DNA of 64,000 bases, from positions 1 to 64,000 of the forward strand of contig JAFDWN010000030.1 in assembly GCA_018268465.1 (NCBI GenBank), in the 5' to 3' direction. The notes below the pieces were generated by a model that saw only the letters and a list, made by a program, of their open reading frames with translations, made no database searches and was not told the origin of the DNA. The stretch's first letter is position 1, and each line of letters begins with the position of its first letter. Position numbers and translations under genes: made by a program. Shown here in pieces: positions 52,520-61,710 of the stretch. Source of the stretch: Actinomycetota bacterium (GTDB taxonomy: Bacteria > Actinomycetota > Actinomycetes > Mycobacteriales > Mycobacteriaceae).

Positions 52520-54685
52520 TCAGGAGCCGTAGAACGAGGTGTCCAGCCTGGCTTGCAGGGTGGCGCGGGAGGCGGCGACCGCCTCGGCAAGTGTTCGCAC
52601 GCCGCGGGCACGCAGCAGCGCCACCAGCCGGATGAAGATCTCACCGGTGACCAGCGCGTCACCGAGTGCGGTGTGGCGGCCGAGGATGTCCACGCCGAGC
52701 CGCCCGGCGATCGCCTCCAGCGAATGCTCGTCGTGGTCGGGATGCACCGCGGCGTCCAGCAGCAGGGTGTCCAGCACCACCGGGCGGGCGGCGGGCATGC
52801 CGACGCGGGCCCGCTCCACCCCCAGGAACTGCATGTCGAAGCCGACGTTGTGGCCGACGAGCACCGTGTCGGCGGCGAAACGGTCGAAGGTGGGCAGGAC
52901 GGTGTCGATGGTCGGCTGCCCCCGCACCATCGCCGTGGTCAGCCCGTGGAACGCCGTACTACTGGAGGGCACCGCCCGTTGCGGATCGACCAGCCGCTCG
53001 TAGGTGTCGCCGTGCAGCATCCGTCCGTTGACGATGCGCACCGCGCCGATGGAGATGATGCGGTCACCGTGCTGGGGGTCCAGGCCGGTGGTCTCCGTGT
53101 CGAAGACGGTGTAGGAGAGTTCGGCGAGGTCGCGATCCGACCAGGAGTCGTCGTCGGTCTGGCCGCCCGAGTGACGCTCGAACAGCCCGAAGTCGTAGAA
53201 CTCGGGCCGGCTCGCGACGTCGACACGCGTGCGGGCACCCGACCCCCCGGCCGGTGCGCCCACCGGCACCGCGACCGGGAACAGCAGCCGTAGGCGGCCA
53301 CCGACAGCACGCGCGGGTGCACCGGCGCCGGTGACGGATTCGCACCAGATCTCTCCGCCGTGCCGCGCCACGACGTCGCGCGCACTGGGCGATCCGCCGA
53401 CCAGCGGTTCGTCCAGCCATGACTGCGACGACGCCGGCGCGCGACCCGACCAGGTCAGTTCGATCTGCGCGTGGCCGCCGACGCGGCGTGCGCTCAGGAC
53501 GAGCATCGCGACCCCGGCGTCTTCGCGGAGGCGGTCGGTCAGCTGGGCGAGCGCACGTGTCACGCTGTGGCTGTCCACCTTGACCCAGAGCGGTTCGGCG
53601 ACGTCGCGCCGTGACACGGCCAGGCCGACGTCGCGTTCGAGAGTGCGCGCCACCACGGCGAGCAGATCGTCGATGCTGATGTCGGTGCTGGGCCAGTCCG
53701 CCCCGAATCCGCCGTCGGACTCGCCGACCCATTCCTGCACCCGCTGCCCCAGCCTGGCGCATTCCTCCCGGACGATCCAGAGGAACTCCTGGCGGTCGAC
53801 GGCGTCCATGTCGGGGTAGCCCAGGACGTTCTCGATGGCGGCCTGGATGCTGCCCAGCGAGGCGCGGGTGCCCTCGGTGACGTCGCGCACCAGTTCCTCG
53901 CGGCGGGCGCTGCGGCCCACCCGGTCGGTCATATCCTCCAGCAGCAGCACGTATCCGGTGACGGTGTCGCCGGGCCCGCGGGCCGGAGCCACCTGCACCT
54001 GCAGCAGCTGATCACCCCGCAGGGTGGTGGACACGTGGGGAAATCCGCCACCGTCGCCGGCGCGGTCGTGCAGCCGCTCCATCGCGTGGGTGAGCAGGTC
54101 GCGGTCGACGATCCCGAACACCGAACGACCCAGACCCACCACCGCGTCGTCGCCGAGCACCGATTTCGCGGCGGCGTTGTACAGCAGAATTCGGCCCTCG
54201 TCGTTGCACACCAGCACGGCCGCCGCGAGTTCGGCCATCAGCGCGGCGAGGCGGTTGCGCTCCTCTTCGACGGTCGCCCGCGCGGCGGCGATCTGTTCGT
54301 CGACGGCGCGTTCGGCGGTCCGGCGCCGCCGGGCCAGCTCCGCGACCGCCGAGGCCAGTCCGGCGATGTCGGCGGGCCCGGACGGCTCGACGGTGTGGTC
54401 GGGGTTGGCGTCGACGACCAGGCGGGTGTCCGCGGCCAGCCGGCGCACCGCCGAGATGTAGCGGCCGGAAAGGTGGGCGACGAGCGCCACCAGACCGGCG
54501 AGTGCCAGTGCGCCACCGATCGCCAGCACCGCGGCCTGCCCGGCGATCACCCCGTGCAGGACGGCACGCCGGTCGGCCGGCAGGCCGGTGTAGAGCAGTG
54601 TCGTCAGCGCGACGAGCGCCAGCACGACGTATCCGGCGACGGCGGCGGCGAGCGACCACCGCGCGTCGGGCCGTCTGCCGGTCAT
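52520..54685 (-). CDS. Membrane PAS/pseudo-histidine kinase fused to a DnaQ-type DEDDh exonuclease
   Basis: A 721-aa fusion. TM helices are at about 12-32 and 48-70, then a HAMP-like stretch, a PAS domain (about 145-255; VLVCNDEGRILLYNAAAKSVLG), and a kinase-like region where the expected H-box has T-R-A-S (273-276) and no histidine, followed by a degraded ATPase (SARDVVARHGGEIWCES) lacking N and G boxes. The C-terminus (525-690) is a full DEDDh nuclease: Asp529/Glu531 (VFDTETTGL), Asp617 (HNVGFDMQF), His671 and Asp676 (HTALGDA). It follows the response regulator gene by 54 nt. DnaQ-type nucleases near SLC5-linked kinases occur in proteobacteria; the fusion is notable. Confidence 0.88.
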   Translation of the reverse strand: MTGRRPDARWSLAAAVAGYVVLALVALTTLLYTGLPADRRAVLHGVIAGQAAVLAIGGALALAGLVALVAHLSGRYISAVRRLAADTRLVVDANPDHTVEPSGPADIAGLASAVAELARRRRTAERAVDEQIAAARATVEEERNRLAALMAELAAAVLVCNDEGRILLYNAAAKSVLGDDAVVGLGRSVFGIVDRDLLTHAMERLHDRAGDGGGFPHVSTTLRGDQLLQVQVAPARGPGDTVTGYVLLLEDMTDRVGRSARREELVRDVTEGTRASLGSIQAAIENVLGYPDMDAVDRQEFLWIVREECARLGQRVQEWVGESDGGFGADWPSTDISIDDLLAVVARTLERDVGLAVSRRDVAEPLWVKVDSHSVTRALAQLTDRLREDAGVAMLVLSARRVGGHAQIELTWSGRAPASSQSWLDEPLVGGSPSARDVVARHGGEIWCESVTGAGAPARAVGGRLRLLFPVAVPVGAPAGGSGARTRVDVASRPEFYDFGLFERHSGGQTDDDSWSDRDLAELSYTVFDTETTGLDPQHGDRIISIGAVRIVNGRMLHGDTYERLVDPQRAVPSSSTAFHGLTTAMVRGQPTIDTVLPTFDRFAADTVLVGHNVGFDMQFLGVERARVGMPAARPVVLDTLLLDAAVHPDHDEHSLEAIAGRLGVDILGRHTALGDALVTGEIFIRLVALLRARGVRTLAEAVAASRATLQARLDTSFYGS

Positions 54686-54739
54686 CTCGGCGCGCCCCGT
54701 CGCACGCGACGTGGTTCGCCCTGGCGCGCGCCGGTCATG

Positions 54740-55111
54740 TCAGGTGCCGCTCGCCAACAGCCGGGTGACCGTCTCGACCAGCTCCGAGGTCGAAAACGGC
54801 TTCGTCACATAGGCATCGGCCCCCAGGGACAGACCCTTGGCCATCTCGGCCTCGCGCCCCTTGGCCGTCAGCAGGATGATCTTGAGGTCGGTCCACCCGG
54901 AGGCGCGCAGCTCCTGACAGACTTCGAAGCCGTCCCGCCGCGGCATCATCACGTCGAGCAGCACCAGATCCGGCCGGAACTGCGTCACGGCTTCGATCGC
55001 CTCGTCGCCGTCGCGCGCCACGCTGGTCTCGAACCCGGCCTTGCGCATGAGGAACTGCAGCGAGATGACGATATTCGGCTCGTCATCGACGATCAGTACC
55101 TTCGCAGGCAT
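54740..55111 (-). CDS. Receiver-only response regulator
   Basis: A 123-aa CheY-like protein with no output domain. Acidic residues Asp9/Asp10, phospho-acceptor Asp53 in [15 protein letters not shown], Thr in LLTAKG and Lys in YVTKPFS are all present. It starts at ATG 55111, sharing one base with the kinase stop (TGATG), so it is translationally coupled to the kinase. Output must be through another protein; the pseudo-kinase/exonuclease downstream is a possible partner. CrbS-type systems in proteobacteria usually use a LuxR-type regulator instead. Confidence 0.93.
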   Translation of the reverse strand: MPAKVLIVDDEPNIVISLQFLMRKAGFETSVARDGDEAIEAVTQFRPDLVLLDVMMPRRDGFEVCQELRASGWTDLKIILLTAKGREAEMAKGLSLGADAYVTKPFSTSELVETVTRLLASGT

Positions 55112-57900
55112 CAGCTGGCTCCTCCTTGAGCGCGTGCGGTCGCGACGGGCAGGGTGAACGAGAAGACCGCACCCTGGCCGGGCGAACTGCGCACCCACAG
55201 CTCGCCGCCGAGACGGTCCACGATCTCACGGCTGATCGGCAGTCCGAGCCCGGTTCCGGAAGGACGGTTGATGCGGGTGTCGCCGCCCTGGCGGAATTTC
55301 TCGAAGATCACGGCGTGATCCTCCGCGTCGATACCGGGCCCGTTGTCCGCGACGTCGACCCGGGCGAGCCGGCCGTCGGCCCTGCTGTGGGCAACGCCGG
55401 CCCCTGCCCCGTCGTCGGCCACGCCGATGGTGACCTGGACGTGGCCGCTGTCCGGTGGGCAGAACTTCACCGCGTTCGAGAGCAGGTTGAGCATGACTTG
55501 CACCAACCTGTCACGGTCGGCCCGCACCGTGGGCGCAGGTTCGGGGACATCGACGTCGAGCGCCACCCCGCGGTCCCGGAACAGCTGCGCGGTGGCATGC
55601 ACGGAGGACGCCACGACCTCACCGAGGTCGATCGGCTCGATATGCCATTCTGCGGCGCCGGATTCCAGCTTCGACAGGTCGAGCACCTGGTTGATCAGGC
55701 GCGTCAGCCGCTCGGTTTCGGCGACGATGATCTGCAGGTACTCCGAGCGCTCCGCCACGTCGAGATCGGGGTTGTCGGAGAGGATCTCGGAGAAGGCGCG
55801 GATCGACGTCAACGGTGTGCGCAGTTCGTGCGAGACCGTCGAGACGAATTCGTCCTTGAGCCGGTCGAGTTCCTGCAGCCGGTCGTTGGCCTCCCGCAGT
55901 TCGGTGGTGGCCTGCTGCAGCTGCGCCGACTTGCGTTCCAGCGCACGGCTGTACGCCAGCACCTCGGAGGTCTCGTCGAGGATCTGCAGGACCTCGTCGA
56001 CGGCCAGCGGCTCCTCGTCGACGACGGAGGCCACGACGAAACGGGCCGACGCCGATCCCACCGCACCGGCCAGCAGCGATTCCACGTGGCGGACCAGGTC
56101 GGCGCCCGCGGCGGCGCCCGAGGAGATGTCGGTGCCCGTGGGGCCTGCGAACGCCACCAGGGCCGCGTGGGCGCCCACGGGGCCGAGGAAACGTGCGAGC
56201 AGCACTTCGAGTTGGCCCACCGTCGCCGATCCGCGCCACAGCCGGGCTTCGGTGTCGCTGCCCACCTTGCTGAACCCGTCGGTGAACATCGACGCCTGAA
56301 CGTGTTCGGCGGTGTCGCGCCGTCCGGTCAGCGACAGCCCGACGAACAGACCCACGTTGACCAACATGCTCCACAGCATGGAATGGCTGACTTCGTCGAG
56401 TCCGTCCAGGCCGAACAGCGCGTACGGGGCGAGGAACTGCATCCCGAACGGTCCGTTGTCGACGAACGACGACGGCAGCAGACCGGCCTGGGCCAGCGAC
56501 GGCAGCGGCAGTGTGTACGCCCAGACCACGAACCCGGCGATCAGCCCCCAGGTGGCGCCGCGACGGGTGCCGCCCTGCCAGTACAGCCCGCCCAGGACCG
56601 CCGGCGCGAACTGTGCGACGGCGGCGAACGAGATCAGACCGATCGACACCAGCTCCAGCGAATCGCCCGCCACCCGGAAGTACAGGTAGCCGAGCAGCAG
56701 CAACACCACGATCGTCACGCGGCGGATGCGCAGGATCCGCCGGCCCAGGTCGCTGTCTTCGGCCAGCGCACCTCCCCGCCGCAGCAGCACCGGCACCACC
56801 AGCGAGTTGGACACCATGGTCGACAAGGCGATGGTCTCGACGATCACCATGCCGGTGGCGGCGGACAACCCGCCGACGAACACCAGCAGCGTCAGCGCGG
56901 CCTGCTGGTCGGCCATCGGCAGCGCCAGCACGAACGCGTCCGGGCTGATGCCGCCCGTGCCGAAGGTGATCAGCCCGGCGATCGCGATGGGCAGCACGAA
57001 GACGTTGATGAGCAGCAGGTACGTCGGGAACACCCACGTCGCGGTCCTGATGTGGCGTTCGTCGACGTTCTCGACGACGGCCACCTGCCACTGCCGGGGT
57101 AGCAGCAGGATCGCCAGCATCGACAACACGATGAGCCACAGCCATTCCCCGTAGCCCTGGATGTCGCCGAATGCCAGCAGCTTTGAGAGGCCCGGGTCGG
57201 CCTGGGCGCGGCCGAACAGGTCGCCGAATCCGGTGAACATCGCGTAGGTGACGTAGAAGCCGACGGCCAGGAACGCGACCAGTTTCACGACGGATTCGAA
57301 GGCCACCGCCGCGACCATGCCCTCGTGGCGTTCGGTGGCGTCGAGGTGGCGCGCCCCGAACACGATGGTGAACGCGGCGAGCAGCAGCGCGACGTACAGC
57401 GCGGTGTCGGTGAACAGCGGCGGGTCCGCAGCGGTGAGGGTCGCCATCTCGGGGTCGCCGCGCAGGATGGTGAACGAGTTGGAGATGGCCTTGAGCTGCA
57501 ACGCGATGTAGGGGACGATCCCGACGACGGCGACCACCGTCACCAATCCGCCCAGCAGCGCGCTCTTGCCGTAGCGCGCGGACACGAAGTCGGCGAGTGA
57601 GGTGATCCGGTTCTGTTTGCAGATCCGCACGATCTTGCGCAGCACCATCCACCACGCCGCCGCCATCACCGTGGCGCCGAGGTAGATCGGCAGGAAGCCG
57701 ACGCCGGCGGTGGCCGCCCGCCCGACGCTGCCGTAGTAGGTCCAGGAGGTCGCGTACACACCCAGGGACAGTGCGTAGATGTAGCCGTTGGAGATGATGC
57801 TGCGCCCGCGGTCGGCTCTGCGGTCACCGAAATGGGCGATGGCGAACAGCACGCCGAGGTAGGCCAGGGATACGCCGACGATGATCCAGACGTCGATCAT
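55111..57900 (-). CDS. SLC5 (SSS) transporter fused to sensor histidine kinase
   Basis: A 929-aa hybrid sensor like CbrA/CrbS. Residues 1-525 form a 13-helix sodium:solute symporter unit ([37 protein letters not shown]). A STAC-like linker (540-625) and coiled region follow. The HisKA His691 lies in [13 protein letters not shown], and the ATPase has N-box [11 protein letters not shown]1 [11 protein letters not shown] and G2 [10 protein letters not shown]. In proteobacteria CrbS detects acetate and related acids via the SLC5 unit. ATG 57900 lies in an ATGA overlap with a small membrane gene. Confidence 0.95.
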   Translation of the reverse strand: MIDVWIIVGVSLAYLGVLFAIAHFGDRRADRGRSIISNGYIYALSLGVYATSWTYYGSVGRAATAGVGFLPIYLGATVMAAAWWMVLRKIVRICKQNRITSLADFVSARYGKSALLGGLVTVVAVVGIVPYIALQLKAISNSFTILRGDPEMATLTAADPPLFTDTALYVALLLAAFTIVFGARHLDATERHEGMVAAVAFESVVKLVAFLAVGFYVTYAMFTGFGDLFGRAQADPGLSKLLAFGDIQGYGEWLWLIVLSMLAILLLPRQWQVAVVENVDERHIRTATWVFPTYLLLINVFVLPIAIAGLITFGTGGISPDAFVLALPMADQQAALTLLVFVGGLSAATGMVIVETIALSTMVSNSLVVPVLLRRGGALAEDSDLGRRILRIRRVTIVVLLLLGYLYFRVAGDSLELVSIGLISFAAVAQFAPAVLGGLYWQGGTRRGATWGLIAGFVVWAYTLPLPSLAQAGLLPSSFVDNGPFGMQFLAPYALFGLDGLDEVSHSMLWSMLVNVGLFVGLSLTGRRDTAEHVQASMFTDGFSKVGSDTEARLWRGSATVGQLEVLLARFLGPVGAHAALVAFAGPTGTDISSGAAAGADLVRHVESLLAGAVGSASARFVVASVVDEEPLAVDEVLQILDETSEVLAYSRALERKSAQLQQATTELREANDRLQELDRLKDEFVSTVSHELRTPLTSIRAFSEILSDNPDLDVAERSEYLQIIVAETERLTRLINQVLDLSKLESGAAEWHIEPIDLGEVVASSVHATAQLFRDRGVALDVDVPEPAPTVRADRDRLVQVMLNLLSNAVKFCPPDSGHVQVTIGVADDGAGAGVAHSRADGRLARVDVADNGPGIDAEDHAVIFEKFRQGGDTRINRPSGTGLGLPISREIVDRLGGELWVRSSPGQGAVFSFTLPVATARAQGGAS

Positions 57901-58088
57901 CGGGACCGGGTTATCCAGGCGAGCAGGGCGATGACGAGGATCCAGGCGCCGAACAGGTATGCCCACAGCACCGGGATGCCGCCGATCAGCGTGCCGGTGT
58001 CGAAGACGGCCAGCAGCGGGAAGTTGAACAGGACCAGCGCGAGCAGGCCGACCGCCACCAGGCGGGCTGTCCGCATCCGGTCTCTCAC
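57897..58088 (-). CDS. Small two-helix membrane protein next to the SLC5-kinase
   Basis: A 63-aa protein with two helices (ARLVAVGLLALVLFNFPLLAVF; PVLWAYLFGAWILVIALLAWI) and a basic end. It is coupled to the SLC5-kinase by ATGA and lies 13 nt from the DUF294 gene. Small helical proteins are common partners of SLC5 transporters (compare DUF485 and DUF3311), so a role in folding or sensing of the kinase's transporter unit is plausible. It starts at GTG 58088; ATG 58076 is possible. Confidence 0.8.
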   Translation of the reverse strand: MRDRMRTARLVAVGLLALVLFNFPLLAVFDTGTLIGGIPVLWAYLFGAWILVIALLAWITRSR

Positions 58089-58101
58089 GCAGCCACCCCT
58101 G

Positions 58102-59148
58102 TCACGTCACCGCGTGGGTTGCGAACCGCAGCGCGGTGGCGTCCTGGATCTCGCGGATGAGGCGCAGCGCCGCTTGGAGTTCGGCCCGGCGTCCCGGTGG
58201 GAGGCGGTCGAGCGGCACCCGGTTGTCCAGCGGCAGGTCCTCGTCGGCTTGTTCGAGTTGATGGCGCAACCGCAGGTCGGTGAGCAGGGCGTAGGCGTCG
58301 ATCAGGTCGGAGGCGTTCGCCGCGTTCAGTGTCCCGGCGGCCGCGGCGGCGCGCAGCCGCGGCACGGTGCTGTGCTCGGTGGCGCCCGCGACGAGCGCGT
58401 AGAGCCGGGCGAGCAGCACGATCGCCGCGGTGCCGCCCCGCTTCACGTCCAGTGTCGAGCCGCGGGCACGCAACCGGCCGAACCAGCCGAGCGGCGGCCG
58501 GAACGTCAGCGCGGCCCGCGCCATCTGGGCGCGGAAGGGACCTCTGCTGCCGCCCGCGAGCAGGATGCGCTCGAGTGTGTCGGGTGCCAGTTCGCCGTGG
58601 CAGAGGTGGACGTCGAGGAACACCTCGGCCTTGAGCAGCGCGTCGGGTTGGGGGCTTTCCACCCAACTGCGGAAAAGCCTGGCGTATTCGTCGATCGGCC
58701 TGCGCCAGTTCGTCGCCATGTAGCCGCCGTCGCACAGCGGGATGCCGGCGCGTTCCAGCGCGGTGACGATGATCTCGGCGAGCGCGCCGAAGTACGTTTC
58801 GGCGTCGCGCTGCGCGCCGGGTTCTTCGCATTCGAAGGCGATCGCACTGTCCTGATCGCTGGACAGGACCTGCTCGCGGCGCCCGTGCGACCCCAACGCC
58901 AGCCAGGCATACCGGCACGGCGGCGGGCCGAGGTGCGCTTCGGCGAGTGTCAGCAGTCGCCGGGTCAGCGCGTCGTTGGCATCTCCGATGGCGCCGCTGA
59001 TCGCCAGTGCGTCCTCGCCTCCGGCCAGTCCGGCGCGGGTGAGTTCGACGATCTGGCGGGGATAGTCGTCGAGCGGGTCGAGCCGGTCCAGTGCGGTGAT
59101 CTCGGCGATGGCCGACACCTGCGCGGCGTCGTGGGCCGGGGTCTCCAT
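58102..59148 (-). CDS. DUF294-type putative nucleotidyltransferase
   Basis: A 348-aa protein of the GlnD-like pol-beta superfamily. The nucleotidyltransferase motif is GSHGRREQVLSSDQDSAI: Gly86-Ser87 and the metal-binding Asp98/Asp100. The C-terminal DUF294 region ends with LTDLRLRHQLEQADEDLP, typical of the substrate-binding part. The usual N-terminal CBS and cyclic nucleotide-binding domains of the roughly 600-aa proteobacterial forms are missing. The association with SLC5 symporters, DnaQ-type nucleases and CrbS-like kinases is conserved beyond actinobacteria. Target of nucleotidylation unknown. Confidence 0.88.
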   Translation of the reverse strand: METPAHDAAQVSAIAEITALDRLDPLDDYPRQIVELTRAGLAGGEDALAISGAIGDANDALTRRLLTLAEAHLGPPPCRYAWLALGSHGRREQVLSSDQDSAIAFECEEPGAQRDAETYFGALAEIIVTALERAGIPLCDGGYMATNWRRPIDEYARLFRSWVESPQPDALLKAEVFLDVHLCHGELAPDTLERILLAGGSRGPFRAQMARAALTFRPPLGWFGRLRARGSTLDVKRGGTAAIVLLARLYALVAGATEHSTVPRLRAAAAAGTLNAANASDLIDAYALLTDLRLRHQLEQADEDLPLDNRVPLDRLPPGRRAELQAALRLIREIQDATALRFATHAVT

Positions 59149-59191
59149 CGCCTCACCTCAGCCCTCTTCGGCCATCGTGTGCCGCTCGCCG

Positions 59192-59212
59192 CGCGCCGGC
59201 CGGGCCGGCGCG
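59192..59212. repeat. Near-perfect GC palindrome between the first two cluster genes
   Basis: CGCGCCGGCC and GGCCGGCGCG around one G (10-bp arms). It separates the 158-aa gene from DUF294 and may attenuate transcription or be an operator. Confidence 0.35.
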
Positions 59213-59258
59213 TCAATTTTGTCGGGGGCTCAACCCTACGTCGTCGTCGCAGCGGTGG

Positions 59259-59735
59259 TCATGTGGACAGACCGGCGAGGACCAGCGGAATCGACTCCGG
59301 CCCGGTCCTGGCGACGTAGTGTCCGGAGCGGAGCAGGAACCGCGCGACGCGCGCCTGCTCGGGCGGCATCTCCGGGAGTTCGTTCACCGCCGCGCGCAGC
59401 GCACCCTCGATGTCGCGGTCGACGAGTTGTTCGTCGATGCGCCGGCCGCCGCGCCGCTCCACGAGTCCGATACCGGCCCCGATCTGGGCGGCCGACGTCA
59501 GCAGCTGCCGGAGGTACGGCTCGTCGTCGGGTGCCACGTCGATTCGTACGAGTGCCAGCACCTCGCCGACGATCAGGTCGGCGACGTCGTGCGCGCGCGG
59601 CTCGAACGCCTCGCGGTACCCCATCTCGTAGATCGTCTGCACCGCGAAGGAGTAGAGGGTGTCGGTCGGCGCGTGGTCGTCGAGTGCCGGCACGGGCAGC
59701 GGCAGCAGTCGTGGTTTTCGGGAGAAGAGAGGCAC
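59259..59735 (-). CDS. Conserved hypothetical protein (158 aa) at the head of the sensor cluster
   Basis: No recognised family. The protein begins with a proline/basic segment (VPLFSRKPRLLPLPVPALDD) and continues as an all-helical acidic domain (YSFAVQTIYEMGYREAFEP; PYLRQLLTSAAQIGAGIGL; DIEGALRAAVNELPEMPPEQ). It has no signal peptide and no cysteines that suggest metal binding. It starts at GTG 59735 behind GAGGAG. It is probably co-regulated with the DUF294/SLC5-kinase cluster, 110 nt upstream of it, though a hairpin lies between. Confidence 0.75.
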   Translation of the reverse strand: MPLFSRKPRLLPLPVPALDDHAPTDTLYSFAVQTIYEMGYREAFEPRAHDVADLIVGEVLALVRIDVAPDDEPYLRQLLTSAAQIGAGIGLVERRGGRRIDEQLVDRDIEGALRAAVNELPEMPPEQARVARFLLRSGHYVARTGPESIPLVLAGLST

Positions 59736-59861
59736 TGGCGGACTCCTCGTCGGCTCATGTCGGGTCCCAGCGTAGGACTGCCGGGGCGGGGTGGGCACCG
59801 GCCGGGCGGGCAGGTGCCGACGGGCCTTTGTTGTCGGGCCGTTGTTGTCGGAGCGCGCGCG

Positions 59862-59867
59862 TAGCGT
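59862..59867 (+). promoter_or_regulatory. -10 hexamer TAGCGT for the VOC gene
   Basis: Ends 7 nt before ATG 59875; no ribosome-binding site. Confidence 0.45.
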
Positions 59868-59874
59868 TCCGGCC

Positions 59875-60291
59875 ATGGAGCAACGGATCAGCCTGATCAC
59901 CCTTGGCGTCGACGATCTCGGCCGGGCCCGGCACTTCTACGAGCAGGGTCTGGGTTGGGCGCCCAGGGACGCACCCGGCGGAGTCGCGTTCTACCAACTC
60001 CCCGGCATTGCGTTCGCCTTGTGGGGCCGTGACGACATGGCCCAGGATGCCCGACATTCGCTCGACGGGCGGTTCAGCGGGATCACGATCGCGGTGAACC
60101 AGCGCAGCGAAGCCGACGTCGACGCGGTGCTCGCCCAGGCGCAGGCCGCGGGCGCAACCGTCCTCAAACCGGCCCAGCGCACCGAATGGGGTGGGTACTC
60201 CGGCTATTTCGCCGACCTCGACGGCCATGTGTGGGAGGTCGCGCACAATCCGTTCTGGACGATCAACGACGACGGCACGCTGACCATCTGA
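59875..60291 (+). CDS. VOC family protein (glyoxalase/bleomycin resistance fold)
   Basis: A 138-aa protein of two beta-alpha-beta-beta-beta units: ISLITLGVDDLGRARHFYEQGLGW and later GGYSGYFADLDGHVWEVAHNPFW, the classic VOC C-terminal strand with the metal-ligand position Glu in VWEVAHNP. The metal-ligand His expected in strand 1 is replaced (L-I-T-L-G), so metal dependence is doubtful. Function and substrate unknown. Divergent from the 158-aa gene. Confidence 0.9.
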   Translation: MEQRISLITLGVDDLGRARHFYEQGLGWAPRDAPGGVAFYQLPGIAFALWGRDDMAQDARHSLDGRFSGITIAVNQRSEADVDAVLAQAQAAGATVLKPAQRTEWGGYSGYFADLDGHVWEVAHNPFWTINDDGTLTI

Positions 60292-60699
60292 AGGGTGAGC
60301 GGGGTGTAGCGGCGAACCCACATCGCCGACGGAAACCCGCACGGATCCCCACACTCGGCACCGACCGACTCCGGTTCCGGCTCGGCTCAGTTCGGTGTGC
60401 GTCACCGTCACAGATCGTGGGGAGTGGGTTGCGGCGGCTCTCGGGAAAGCGGCGATCGCGTGCTGTTCGGGCCGTGAAAAGGCGAGTACCGCATTACTCA
60501 TCTGCGCGCCGCGGCGGCGTGATTTGATCGGCAATGTAGGTCTCGGCCGATGCGCCAATCCTCGACCGAGGCTTGGCGATGGGGAGGTCGCTATGAAGGT
60601 TGAGTGGCTGCGGACCTATCCCGCCGGAATCGCCGAAGCCTCGGTCCACCGACGCGTTGGGTGACAGTCGGGGTGACAAGTGACGCGGTGAGGGAAGCC
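60292..60699. other. 408-nt region without a convincing gene
   Basis: No frame here has conserved-looking sequence or a good start. It holds the first copy of the direct repeat (60344-60380) and, at its right end, the GAGGGAAG ribosome-binding site for the membrane protein at 60700. Composition is slightly less GC-rich than the core genes. Confidence 0.6.
60344..60380. repeat. Imperfect direct repeat, copy 1
   Basis: About 35 bases resemble 61711-61747, with the mismatches mostly C/T transitions. Shared core: ATNCCCACANTCGGNANCG, then ACCGACTNCGGTTCC. The two copies flank the membrane-protein gene. Confidence 0.55.
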
Positions 60700-61680
60700 A
60701 TGGCGATTGACGTCGGACAGCGTCCCGCCTTCGACGGTGAGCCGATCCCCGATCCGTGCAAGCCGCAGCCGGTTCTGTCAGCCACGTTGATCGTGATTGC
60801 GGCGGCCTCAGCGGCTGCCGCCCTGGCCACCGTAGGGGTGAGTCAGCCCGACCAGGCTGTGCAGTACAGCAGGCTCCCCGAATACGGCATCTGGGCAACC
60901 TTGATGATCGGACTCGTGGGCGTCAGTGTCGCCGGGGGAATCTACTCCTGGCCGACGTGGCGGGAACTTCATGGACGGTCATCGCAACGGGAGCGGCTGG
61001 TTTCCTACGTGCTCGCTTTCTTCATCGTGCTCGTCTACGACGCATCCCCAGAGCTCGTCGGCCGCGCATATCTTCAGCGGTCATCTCCTCCGATTCCGTA
61101 CGAGGTGCCACGGGAGATCGGGTTCATTCTGTTGATCGGGTTTGCAGCTCTGCCAGCGGCGGGTGCCTTGGTTCTGGCCGGTCTTCAGCTCAGCCGAAGG
61201 ACGCGCCCGTGGAACGTGGCGGGTGGTGTCATCATCGCTGAGCTCTTGCGGATCCGTGTGCAGTTGCAGCGTCTCCTGACAGTGCTGGCCTTAGTGATCG
61301 GCGGCAACGTTCTGACCATTGGAGCTATGCGGAACGCGGTGACGGCGTACGAAGCCACGCAGCACGAAGTCCGGCAACTTCAGTCGATTCCGGACGAGCT
61401 TCTGCTTGTTTACGGAATGTCGATGACCGGGCTGCTGGCCCTTGTTTACATCCCTACGTACCTGGCCTGGCAGACCAGAGCCGCCGAACAATGCGATCGA
61501 CTGTATCCCCTGCCTCCGGACGGGCGGGCAGGCCACGACTGGTACATCGGGCGTTCGGACCTCGAAGGTTTGCTCGGCCTGAAAGCTAGTGTCGGCGTGG
61601 TGTTTACCACTGGGCTGGGCTTGATCGCTCCATTCGCGAGTAGCCTTGTCAGCGCGATCCTCAATAGTTCCGCGTCCTGA
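60700..61680 (+). CDS. Hypothetical multi-pass membrane protein (326 aa)
   Basis: Not a recognised family. There are probably five or six helices: LSATLIVIAAASAAAALATVG, IWATLMIGLVGVSVAGGIYSW, LAFFIVLVYDASPE, IGFILLIGFAALPAAGALVLA, LLTVLALVIGGNVLTIGAM and a C-terminal VVFTTGLGLIAPFASSLVSAI. A cytoplasmic loop contains LRIRVQLQRLL. GC content is visibly lower and codon use less extreme than in neighbours, suggesting acquisition. ATG 60700 has GAGGGAAG upstream. It is flanked by an imperfect direct repeat. Confidence 0.7.
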   Translation: MAIDVGQRPAFDGEPIPDPCKPQPVLSATLIVIAAASAAAALATVGVSQPDQAVQYSRLPEYGIWATLMIGLVGVSVAGGIYSWPTWRELHGRSSQRERLVSYVLAFFIVLVYDASPELVGRAYLQRSSPPIPYEVPREIGFILLIGFAALPAAGALVLAGLQLSRRTRPWNVAGGVIIAELLRIRVQLQRLLTVLALVIGGNVLTIGAMRNAVTAYEATQHEVRQLQSIPDELLLVYGMSMTGLLALVYIPTYLAWQTRAAEQCDRLYPLPPDGRAGHDWYIGRSDLEGLLGLKASVGVVFTTGLGLIAPFASSLVSAILNSSAS

Positions 61681-61710
61681 ATGCTGTGCAGGCACGCTAA
61701 AACTCCTACC

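Noticed and set aside
55126-57102. 658-aa open frame antisense to the SLC5-kinase
   Set aside because: Same codon-bias artefact; the sense protein has all symporter and kinase motifs.
60395-60664. 89-aa plus-strand frame between the VOC and membrane-protein genes
   Set aside because: No ribosome-binding site, no conserved pattern, and it crosses the non-coding repeat copy.
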